Shown in pieces: positions 43,415-50,142 of a DNA stretch of 57,996 bases. This stretch comes from an uncultured Lachnospiraceae bacterium (GTDB lineage: Bacteria; Bacillota; Clostridia; Lachnospirales; Lachnospiraceae): the NCBI GenBank assembly GCA_902789555.1, contig CADAOF010000014.1, positions 1-57,996 of the forward strand. The letters are read 5' to 3'. Position numbers and translations under genes: made by a program. Positions within the stretch are counted from its first letter, which is position 1. Each line of letters opens with the position of its first letter. Under the pieces are notes generated by a model that saw only the letters and a list, made by a program, of their open reading frames with translations, ran no database searches and was not told the origin of the DNA.

Positions 43415-43512
43415 GATCCTTCGCTGCGCTCAGGATGACAGGGAAATCGCTCAGGATGACAGGGAAATCCCTCAGGATGACAGGGAAATCCCTCAGGATG
43501 ACAGGGAAGAAA
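43415..43512 (+). repeat. Dispersed repeat expanded into an exact 21-bp tandem array
   Basis: GATCCTTCGCTGCGCTCAGG with ATGACA (43415-43440) matches the copies at 28614 and 35402. Its end is repeated with a strict 21-bp period: CTCAGGATGACAGGGAA begins at 43429, 43450, 43471 and 43492. The period equals seven codons and leaves an open frame reading MTGKSLR, but the real gene start is downstream. Confidence 0.88.
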
Positions 43513-43524
43513 GGAGGGCCGGCC

Positions 43525-44919
43525 ATGCGGTCACGTTACGGATCGATACGGATACTTGCCGGGGCATTATGCCTCGTGATGCTGCTGTGCACGGCACTTC
43601 CCGCCGGTGCCCGGTCGGTATCCGACCTGGAAGGCGATATCTCCGACCAGGAAAAGAAGGAACAGGAAGCAAGAGCCGAAGCGGCTTATTACAGGGGCCT
43701 GTACGACGATCTGCAGACGGAACTTGACGAAGCAAACGCCGAGATCGAAACCATGTTTGACGAGATGCTGGAGCTTGGCAGGCAGATCGCGGAAGCCGAG
43801 GCGGAGATCGAACGCTATGCCCTGCAGCAGGAAGAGAACGAAAAGACGCTTGCCGAGCAGAAGGAAACGATGGCCAAGCGCATCCAGTACATGTACGAGC
43901 AGCAGACGAGTACATTCTGGGAAGTGCTGACGGGTGCCCATTCGCTTGCCGAAGTCATGAACAGCGCGGATTACATCCGCTCTCTGAGTGAGTACGACAG
44001 CAAGATGATGGAAAGCTACAAGGCGACTCTTGCGGAGACCGAGCAGCTGAAGGCAGAAAGCATCGCGAAAAAGGACGAGATCGTTGGGCTTCGCGACGAC
44101 CTGACCGTCAAGCAGACGGCCATGGCCGAGAAAGCCCAGGGCATCGTCGACAAGATGAACGATTTCCAGGAAAAGATCAGCGCTTCGGAAACGGCTGCGA
44201 ATACCTACGCTGCACAGGCGGCGCAGAAGAAATACGAACTGGAACAGCTGAAGCTGGCGATCCGGAAGGCCGCGGAAGAGGAAGCCCGGAGGAAGGCTGA
44301 AGAAGCCCGGAGGAAAGCGGAAGAGGAAGCCCGGAGGAAGGCAGAAGCCGCCGCAGCCGAAGCAGCTGCGAGAGCGGCAGAAGAAGCCCGGAAGAAAGCC
44401 GAAGAGGAAGCTGCGGCAGCCGCAGCGGCAGTAGCCGCGAGCAGCGGCAATACCGGCAGTACGGCAAATCAGCCTTCCGATCTTCGATGGGCGCTGAATG
44501 ATGCCCGCGGCGTCGGAAGCATCAATATCGATCCGAACGCGGTGAATCCCACCGGCCATACCAATCTGGAACTGCTGGCGGCGCTTCTCGAATGCGAGTG
44601 CGGCAGTCAGCCGTACGACGCGCAGGTCGCGGTGGCAAACGTGGTGTTTAACCGCATCCAGAGCCCGAAATGGCAGACCACGCTGTATGACGTCATCATG
44701 GGCAGAGGACAGTTTACCCCGGTCGACAACGGGACGCTGGCCATCTCCCTCGCGAAGGGCGCCCGGCAGATCTGCGTGAACATCGCAAGAGACTGCTTTA
44801 ACGGCGCGAGGGCACTCGACACCCGCTGGATGTATTTCTGTGATTTCAACGACTGGCGCAGGAATCCGAGGCGCTATACCGAATACCAGGTCCTCGGTGC
44901 GCATATTTTCTATTACTGA
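43525..44919 (+). CDS. Secreted coiled-coil protein with C-terminal SleB/CwlJ-type wall hydrolase domain
   Basis: 464 residues. Signal peptide about 1-29 (ILAGALCLVMLLCTALPAGA). A long coiled coil (about 32-300) resembles PcsB/CwlO/EnvC-type hydrolase activators and includes an Ala/Glu/Arg/Lys stretch with repeated EARRKAEE. The Hydrolase_2 domain (about 345-464) has LLAALLECECGSQPYDAQVAVANVV, with the likely catalytic Glu near 356, and ends in CDFNDW and GAHIFYY. The fold cleaves peptidoglycan as in spore-cortex SleB. AAGGAGGGCC sets the ATG at 43525. The coiled coil makes it a plausible FtsEX partner (inference). Confidence 0.88.
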   Translation: MRSRYGSIRILAGALCLVMLLCTALPAGARSVSDLEGDISDQEKKEQEARAEAAYYRGLYDDLQTELDEANAEIETMFDEMLELGRQIAEAEAEIERYALQQEENEKTLAEQKETMAKRIQYMYEQQTSTFWEVLTGAHSLAEVMNSADYIRSLSEYDSKMMESYKATLAETEQLKAESIAKKDEIVGLRDDLTVKQTAMAEKAQGIVDKMNDFQEKISASETAANTYAAQAAQKKYELEQLKLAIRKAAEEEARRKAEEARRKAEEEARRKAEAAAAEAAARAAEEARKKAEEEAAAAAAAVAASSGNTGSTANQPSDLRWALNDARGVGSINIDPNAVNPTGHTNLELLAALLECECGSQPYDAQVAVANVVFNRIQSPKWQTTLYDVIMGRGQFTPVDNGTLAISLAKGARQICVNIARDCFNGARALDTRWMYFCDFNDWRRNPRRYTEYQVLGAHIFYY

Positions 44920-44933
44920 GAGGCAGACGGAGC

Positions 44934-46328
44934 ATGAAGATCTATAACACTTTGAGCAGGACCAAGGAGGAATTCGTACCGATCGAACCCGGAAAGGTGC
45001 GGATGTACGTCTGCGGCCCCACGGTCTACAACCTGATCCATATCGGCAATGCCCGCCCCATGATCTTCTTTGATTCGGTGCGGCGCTACCTGGAATACAA
45101 GGGCTACGAAGTCAACTACGTCTCCAATTTCACCGACGTGGACGACAAGATCATCAAGGCCGCCAACGCCGAGGGCGTTGATTCCTCCGTCATTTCCGAA
45201 CGCTACATCGAAGAATGCAAGAAGGACATGGCCGGGATGGATGTCCGTCCCGCAACGACCCATCCGAAGGCGACCGAAGAGATCGGCGGCATGATCAAGA
45301 TGATCCGCCAGCTGATCGCGGAAGGCCACGCCTACGAAGTGAACGGTACGGTCTACTTCCGCGTGAGGAGCTTCAAGGAATACGGCAAGCTCTCCGGCAA
45401 GAACCTGGATGAGCTCGAAAGCGGCAGCCGCACGCTTCTCGTGACAGGTGAGGACGAGAAGGAAGATCCCATGGATTTCGTGCTGTGGAAGCCGAAAAAA
45501 GAGGGAGAACCTTTCTGGCGGAGCCCCTGGGGCGAAGGACGTCCGGGCTGGCACATCGAATGCTCGGTCATGTCGAAGAAGTATCTCGGCGAGGAGATCG
45601 ACATCCACGGCGGCGGCGAAGATCTGATCTTCCCGCACCACGAAAACGAGATCGCCCAGAGCGAAGCCTGCAGCGGCCATGTCTTTGCCCACTACTGGAT
45701 GCACAACGCCTTCCTGAACATCAACAACGTGAAGATGTCGAAATCCCTCGGCAATTTCCTGCTGGTCAGGGACATCTCGAAGCAGTACGACCTTTCGGTC
45801 CTGCGCTTCTTCATGCTGAGCGCGCACTACAGGAGCCCGCTGAACTTCAGCCCCGAACTGATGGAAGCTGCGAAGAACGGCCTGGACCGCATTCAGACCG
45901 CGATGGCGCGTTTGCGCGACGAAGCCGGGAAGGGCATTCCCGGTGCAGAATCGCAGCAGGAAAGAGCCGCGCGCGAAGCCTTCACCTACCGCTTTGAAGA
46001 GGCGATGGACGATGATTTCAATACCGCGGATGCCATCAGCGTGATCTTCGAGATGGTCAAGTACGCGAACACGCTTGAGCCGGAGAAGACGACGGCGGAG
46101 GGCTGGAATGCGCTGCGGCAGAATCTTCTGAAACTCGCGGACATCCTCGGCATCAGGGAGCCGGAAGAAACGATCCTGGACGCCGACATCGAAGCGCTCA
46201 TCGAAGAGCGCCAGGCAGCCCGTAAGGCGAAGAACTATGCGAGAGCTGACGAGATCCGGAAGGAACTGGCCGACCGCGGCATCCTTCTTGAAGACACCAA
46301 AGAGGGCGTCAAATGGAAGAGAAAGTAA
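44934..46328 (+). CDS. cysS: Cysteinyl-tRNA synthetase
   Basis: 464 residues. Zinc-site Cys and HIGH region [16 protein letters not shown] at the N-terminus; [10 protein letters not shown] and [30 protein letters not shown]. Class I synthetase, normal length. It is 14 bp after the hydrolase gene and overlaps mrnC by 16 bp, the conserved cysS-mrnC-rlmB order of Firmicutes. No T-box is seen upstream. Confidence 0.97.
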   Translation: MKIYNTLSRTKEEFVPIEPGKVRMYVCGPTVYNLIHIGNARPMIFFDSVRRYLEYKGYEVNYVSNFTDVDDKIIKAANAEGVDSSVISERYIEECKKDMAGMDVRPATTHPKATEEIGGMIKMIRQLIAEGHAYEVNGTVYFRVRSFKEYGKLSGKNLDELESGSRTLLVTGEDEKEDPMDFVLWKPKKEGEPFWRSPWGEGRPGWHIECSVMSKKYLGEEIDIHGGGEDLIFPHHENEIAQSEACSGHVFAHYWMHNAFLNINNVKMSKSLGNFLLVRDISKQYDLSVLRFFMLSAHYRSPLNFSPELMEAAKNGLDRIQTAMARLRDEAGKGIPGAESQQERAAREAFTYRFEEAMDDDFNTADAISVIFEMVKYANTLEPEKTTAEGWNALRQNLLKLADILGIREPEETILDADIEALIEERQAARKAKNYARADEIRKELADRGILLEDTKEGVKWKRK

Positions 46329-46741
46329 GAGAGATCTTCGGGATCACGGCACCTGACCTGCGTCAGGTGCCTGTTCTTACCCTGGCATACGTGGGAGATT
46401 CGGCCTACGACCTGATCCTGCGGACACTATTCGCGGAGACCACGATGCTGCACGGCAAGCCGCTGCACGGCCTGGTGCAGACCTACGTGACGGCGCGGAG
46501 CCAGGCCAGGATCGCCGACGGGCTGCAGGAAGAACTGACGGAAGAGGAACTTGCTGTTTACCGCCGCGGGCGGAACGCGAAGCCGGAAACGGTATCGAAG
46601 CACGCCAGCCTTGCCGAGTATCACAAGGCGACGGGGCTGGAGGCACTGATCGGCTATCTGTATCTGGACGGGCGGACGGACCGCGCCGTCAGTCTCATCA
46701 GAAAGGGCATGGCTTATGCAGAACAAGAGACCCGGGAATGA
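46313..46741 (+). CDS. mrnC: Mini-ribonuclease III
   Basis: 142 residues. An RNase III catalytic domain without the dsRNA-binding domain: LAYVGDSAYDLILR holds the conserved Asp, and YHKATGLEALIGYLYLDGR holds the Glu-containing second half. Mini-III matures 23S rRNA ends in Bacillus subtilis. It starts inside cysS and ends inside rlmB (26-bp overlap). Confidence 0.95.
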   Translation: MEEKVREIFGITAPDLRQVPVLTLAYVGDSAYDLILRTLFAETTMLHGKPLHGLVQTYVTARSQARIADGLQEELTEEELAVYRRGRNAKPETVSKHASLAEYHKATGLEALIGYLYLDGRTDRAVSLIRKGMAYAEQETRE

Positions 46742-47480
46742 CGATTCCCTCTCCCGCATTGAAGGGCGGAATGCCGTGCGGGAAGCCCTCCGGGCCGGAA
46801 AGACGGTGGAACGCCTGTACGTACAGGAGGGACTGACGGATCCCGCAGCGGTGTCGATCGTCACCGAAGCGCAGAAAAAAAATATCCAGGTCCGCTTCGT
46901 GAAAAAGGAGCGTCTGGATGAAATGTCGGAGACCGGTTCGCATCAGGGCGTGATCGCGTCGGTTTCAGCCTATGAATACGGTACGGTGGAGCAGATGCTG
47001 GCTGCCGCGGCGGAGAAAGGAGAGGATCCTTTCCTGATCCTGCTGGACGGCATTGAGGATCCGCACAACCTCGGGGCGATCCTTCGGACGGCGAATCTTG
47101 CCGGCGCGCACGGCGTCATCATTCCGAAGGACAGGGCGGTCGGCCTCACGGCGATCGCGGCGAAGACTTCGGCCGGTGCAGTGAACTACACGCCGGTCGC
47201 GCGGGTGACGAACCTGAACCGGACGATCAGGGAACTGAAGGAAAAGGGACTGTGGTTCGTGTGCGCGGATATGGACGGGGAAGTGATGTACCGCCAGAAC
47301 TTGAAGGGACCGATCGGGCTCGTGATCGGGAGTGAAGGAAACGGCGTTTCGCGTCTCGTGCGGGAAAGCTGCGACCTGGTGACCCGGATCCCCATGGACG
47401 GCGACATTGATTCGCTCAATGCCTCCGTTGCCGCCGGGGTTTTGGCCTTCGAAATCGTACGGCAAAGAAAATTTTCCTGA
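46716..47480 (+). CDS. rlmB: 23S rRNA 2'-O-ribose methyltransferase, RlmB/TrmH family
   Basis: 254 residues. The N-terminal substrate-binding domain starts IEGRNAVREALRAGKTVERLYV. The SPOUT domain has LLDGIEDPHNLGAILRTANLAGAHGVII, IGSEGNGVSRLVRESCD and the knot-forming IPMDGDIDSLNASVAAGVLAFEI. It methylates a 23S rRNA guanosine (G2251 in E. coli). It overlaps mrnC and ends 6 bp before the converging araC-like gene. Confidence 0.93.
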   Translation: MQNKRPGNDDSLSRIEGRNAVREALRAGKTVERLYVQEGLTDPAAVSIVTEAQKKNIQVRFVKKERLDEMSETGSHQGVIASVSAYEYGTVEQMLAAAAEKGEDPFLILLDGIEDPHNLGAILRTANLAGAHGVIIPKDRAVGLTAIAAKTSAGAVNYTPVARVTNLNRTIRELKEKGLWFVCADMDGEVMYRQNLKGPIGLVIGSEGNGVSRLVRESCDLVTRIPMDGDIDSLNASVAAGVLAFEIVRQRKFS

Positions 47481-47485
47481 GAATA

Positions 47486-48337
47486 TTACTCTAAGATGCC
47501 TTCCAGCTTTGCGGAGGGCTCTTTTTTTTCTGTCGGCGTTACGCCGAAGGTCTTGACGTAAGCCTTGGCGAAGGCAGAGTAGCTCCGGAAGCCGCAGGCG
47601 AAGCAGGCGTCGGTGGCACCCGTACCGGCGCGCAGCATTTCCCGCGCGGCGAGGAGGCGCTTTTCCGACTGGTACTGATGGATCGTCACGCCGACTTCCG
47701 CCTTGAAGCGGCGCATCATGTGGAACTTGCTGATGAAGAAGCGGTCTGCCAGATCGTCCACGGAAACGTCCTCGGAGAGGTGCTCGTCCACATAGCGCAG
47801 GATCTGCAGCATCTTGTCGTCCTTCGGGACCGGCGGCAGCGCTTCGCGGTAGAGGGTGCGGCCGATGGAGATGAGGATCCGGATGAGGTCCTCCCGCGCC
47901 GCGGTGTCGCTCCCGAACTCGGCGGACTTCAGTTCACGCTCACAGGAACGTGCCAGACCGAAAAGGTCGGAACCGGCGTTCGGCGACGGCCGGAGGACGT
48001 GCCCCTCCCGGCCGGAAAACAGCCCGGCAAGGTCCGTCCGCGGCGTGCCCGCCCGGTCCATGAATTCCTGGGAGATGAAGAAGATGATGCGCTCGTAGAC
48101 CCGGCCGGGCAGGAACTCCGTCTTGTGGGCGAAGCCCCGTCCCACGAGCACCACGTCTCCCGGCCGGAGCTCGTAGCGGCGCCCCTGGATCGTGTAGCTG
48201 CCGTCCCCCTCGATCAGCATCATGATTTTGTAAAAATCGTGATAGTGCAGTTCGGTGACGGCGCCCAGCGTGTCCCTGTTGTGGAACAGGCGGAATTCTT
48301 CCTGGAGATATCCTCTGCTTACGGCATTTTCTTCCAT
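47486..48337 (-). CDS. AraC-family regulator, divergent from the symporter gene
   Basis: 283 residues if the ATG giving MEENAVSRG is used (GGGAAGGA lies about 8 bp before it); an ATG 21 bp upstream is possible. The cupin-like N-terminal domain has ELHYHDFYKIMMLIEGDGSYTIQG and LRPGDVVLVGRG. Two helix-turn-helix motifs lie in the C-terminal 100 residues (LADRFFISKFHMMRRFKAEVG; ACFACGFRSYSAFAKAYVKTFG). It is the only clear minus-strand gene and probably controls the symporter at 48466. Its 3' end carries the rlmB terminator on the other strand. Confidence 0.9.
   Translation of the reverse strand: MEENAVSRGYLQEEFRLFHNRDTLGAVTELHYHDFYKIMMLIEGDGSYTIQGRRYELRPGDVVLVGRGFAHKTEFLPGRVYERIIFFISQEFMDRAGTPRTDLAGLFSGREGHVLRPSPNAGSDLFGLARSCERELKSAEFGSDTAAREDLIRILISIGRTLYREALPPVPKDDKMLQILRYVDEHLSEDVSVDDLADRFFISKFHMMRRFKAEVGVTIHQYQSEKRLLAAREMLRAGTGATDACFACGFRSYSAFAKAYVKTFGVTPTEKKEPSAKLEGILE
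47498..47529 (+). terminator. rlmB terminator embedded in the araC-like coding end
   Basis: GCCTTCC (47498-47504) pairs with GGAGGGC (47513-47519), followed by TCTTTTTTTT. The T run is read as Lys codons (EKKEP) in the minus-strand gene. Confidence 0.75.
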
Positions 48338-48362
48338 CTTGCGGTCCTTCCCGCGCATTACG

Positions 48363-48388
48363 TGCGCAAATATGGCAGTATTTGCGCA
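48363..48388. promoter_or_regulatory. 26-bp inverted repeat, probable operator
   Basis: TGCGCAAATA-TGGCAG-TATTTGCGCA: 10-bp perfect arms around 6 bp. It sits just downstream of the minus-strand -10 box, over the expected start of the araC-like transcript. Confidence 0.7.
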
Positions 48389-48389
48389 A

Positions 48390-48419
48390 ATTATAGCACG
48401 GAATGCGTTTTTTTTGCAA
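48390..48419 (-). promoter_or_regulatory. Promoter of the araC-like gene
   Basis: On the minus strand, TTGCAA (48419-48414), 18 bp, TATAAT (48395-48390). The 26-bp inverted repeat follows at once. Confidence 0.75.
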
Positions 48420-48436
48420 GCCGGATTGCATATACT
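48408..48436 (+). promoter_or_regulatory. Possible promoter of the symporter gene
   Basis: TATACT (48431-48436) has only a T-rich -35 at the correct 17-bp distance, as expected for a promoter that needs an activator. The region is shared with the divergent araC-like promoter. Confidence 0.45.
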
Positions 48437-48465
48437 GAGAAAAACGGCACAAGAGGAGGCTCAAA

Positions 48466-49707
48466 ATGGCTAAACAGAACAGTTTCTTCAAGAACTACGG
48501 ATTCCTGATCCTGATGCTGATCGGCATCGTCGCCGGCTGCATCGTCGGTGCGGTATGGCCCGGCGCCACCGCTCTGGAATGGCTCGGCACCATTTTCATC
48601 AACCTGATGTTCTGCGTGGTCGTGCCCATGGTCTTCTTCTCCATTTCCTCCGCGATCGCAAACATGAGCAATGCGAAGCGCGCCGGCAAGGTCATCAGCA
48701 CCACGGTCATCGTGTTCCTGTGCACCGCTGCCATCGCCGCCGTGATCATGTACGTGATCGTCAGAGTCTTCCCGATCTTCACCATGGCGCCTCAGTACGA
48801 GGAGTCGGAAGCGAGCGCCCTCGGCTTTTCGGACATGATCGTCAACTTCTTTACGAAACCTGACTTTCATGAACTCCTGAGCCGCCGCGCGATCCTGCCG
48901 CTCATCATCTTCGCGATCCTGTTCGGCTTCGGCGTGCAGCTTAACGGCGGTCCCGAGACCCGCACCGCGAAGTCTCTGGCGGACGTCACCAACGCTCTGA
49001 TGAAGACCGTCAAGATCATCACCTACTACGCCCCGATCGGCTTCTTCGGCTTCTTCGCAAGCCTCGTCGCGACCCATGGCAAGGACTTCATGACCAACTA
49101 TGCGACGGCCATCATCGTCTACTACGTGGTCTGCTTTGCCTATATGTTTGCCTTCTTCCCGCTGTATGCCAGGTTCGGCGGCGGCAAGGGTGCCGTGAAG
49201 ACCATGTTTGCCCACCTGTTCAAGCCTGCTGCGACCGCTTTCGGTACCTGCTCCTCCGTTGCGACGATCCCGACCAATATGGAAGCCTCCGAAGACACCG
49301 GCATCTCCAAGGAAGTCACTGACATCGTGCTGCCGATGGGCGCCACGATGCACATGGACGGCTCCGCGATGAGCGCGATCATCAAGGTCGCCTTCCTCTT
49401 TGCCCTGTTCAATCAGGACTTCAGCACCGGCCGTGCGATCCTCGCGATCATCGTCGCCGTGTTCAGCTCCGTTGCCATGAGCGGCATCCCGGGCGGCGGC
49501 GGCACCGGCGAACTCGTGCTCTGCACCATGTTCTTCCCTGAACACCTTTCCGTGGCCTTCCCCATCGCTCTTGCGATCGGCGACCTGGTCGACCCGCCCG
49601 CAACGATGGTCAACGCCGCCGGCGACTACGTAGCCAGCTACATCGTGTCCCGCTTCGTGGACGGCAAGGACTGGCTGCAGAAAAAGCTGGCGAAGAAAGA
49701 GAACTGA
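48466..49707 (+). CDS. Dicarboxylate/amino acid:cation symporter (DAACS/GltP family)
   Basis: 413 residues. About eight membrane helices and two hairpin loops. Family motifs: NLMFCVVVPMVFFSISSAI in helix 2, GTCSSVATIPTNME (hairpin 1 serine motif), MGATMHMDGSAM (helix 7, usually NMDGT) and GIPGGGGTGELVL followed by GDLVDPPATMVNAAGD (hairpin 2/helix 8). These proteins take up glutamate, aspartate or C4-dicarboxylates with Na+ or H+. Its exact substrate is not clear from sequence. GGAGGCTCAAA precedes the ATG; the divergent AraC gene is the probable regulator. Confidence 0.92.
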   Translation: MAKQNSFFKNYGFLILMLIGIVAGCIVGAVWPGATALEWLGTIFINLMFCVVVPMVFFSISSAIANMSNAKRAGKVISTTVIVFLCTAAIAAVIMYVIVRVFPIFTMAPQYEESEASALGFSDMIVNFFTKPDFHELLSRRAILPLIIFAILFGFGVQLNGGPETRTAKSLADVTNALMKTVKIITYYAPIGFFGFFASLVATHGKDFMTNYATAIIVYYVVCFAYMFAFFPLYARFGGGKGAVKTMFAHLFKPAATAFGTCSSVATIPTNMEASEDTGISKEVTDIVLPMGATMHMDGSAMSAIIKVAFLFALFNQDFSTGRAILAIIVAVFSSVAMSGIPGGGGTGELVLCTMFFPEHLSVAFPIALAIGDLVDPPATMVNAAGDYVASYIVSRFVDGKDWLQKKLAKKEN

Positions 49708-49727
49708 GAAATAATCAAAAAAACCTC

Positions 49728-49756
49728 TTGCAATCCCGGACGCAGGGTGCTATAAT
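49728..49756 (+). promoter_or_regulatory. Promoter of tRNA-Leu
   Basis: TTGCAA (49728-49733), 17 bp, extended -10 TGCTATAAT (TATAAT at 49751-49756). The leader to the tRNA is 35 bp. Confidence 0.85.
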
Positions 49757-49791
49757 GCCAAAAGTCTGCAGAAGACAGGTCGAAAGACCGT

Positions 49792-49874
49792 GCGGAAGTG
49801 CTGGAATTGGCAGACAGGCATGACTAAGGATCATGTGTTCGACGAACGTGAGGGTTCAAGTCCCTTCTTCCGCA
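49792..49874 (+). tRNA. tRNA-Leu (anticodon AAG)
   Basis: Class II tRNA: acceptor GCGGAAG/CTTCCGC, anticodon stem CATGA/TCATG with loop CTAAGGA (anticodon AAG), long variable arm GTTCG-A-CGAAC, T arm GAGGG-TTCAAGT-CCCTT, discriminator A. No encoded CCA. A34 is expected to be deaminated to inosine to read CUU/CUC/CUA. Confidence 0.94.
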
Positions 49875-49883
49875 GAAGAGGAG

Positions 49884-49912
49884 AGCGCTGTGCGAAAGCA
49901 CAGCGCTTTTTT
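49884..49912 (+). terminator. Terminator of tRNA-Leu
   Basis: AGCGCTGTGC and GCACAGCGCT, 10 perfect pairs around GAAA, then Ts. Confidence 0.92.
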
Positions 49913-50017
49913 GCTATCCAATGGCGTGCTTTTTCTGAATAGTTTCGCGTGAATAAACTTTATTGACGATAATGATCGGGAAATGAAAATTTATTTCCGA
50001 AAAGACCGCCGGAGTTT

Positions 50018-50030
50018 GTTGACCGTCAAC
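50018..50030. promoter_or_regulatory. Short palindrome upstream of the S8 protease gene
   Basis: GTTGAC-C-GTCAAC, 6-bp perfect arms. Its left arm contains TTGACC, which could also serve as a -35 box; TATAAT lies at 50046-50051 but the 21-bp spacing is too long, so the promoter is uncertain. Confidence 0.4.
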
Positions 50031-50142
50031 TGAAAAAGTGTTATTTATAATCACAGCACTTTATGCCTCCGGCTTGCCGCAGACAGATCGGAGACATTAC
50101 TTCATCACAGAAAAACGGGTGCGAAGAGGAAGAGAGAAGCGT

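Noticed and set aside
43415-43512. Possible CRISPR array
   Set aside because: Units are contiguous with a 21-bp period and no unique spacers; no cas genes nearby. It is a simple tandem repeat.
43435-43524. N-terminal extension MTGKSLR x3 of the wall hydrolase
   Set aside because: The tandem array happens to be open in frame, but AAGGAGG followed by ATG at 43525 and a classical signal peptide starting there mark the real start. Kept as a finding because an extended form could be tested.
50018-50051. TTGACC and TATAAT as the promoter of the S8 protease
   Set aside because: Both boxes are good but 21 bp apart, too far for a normal sigma-A promoter. Only the palindrome is listed, and the promoter is left open.
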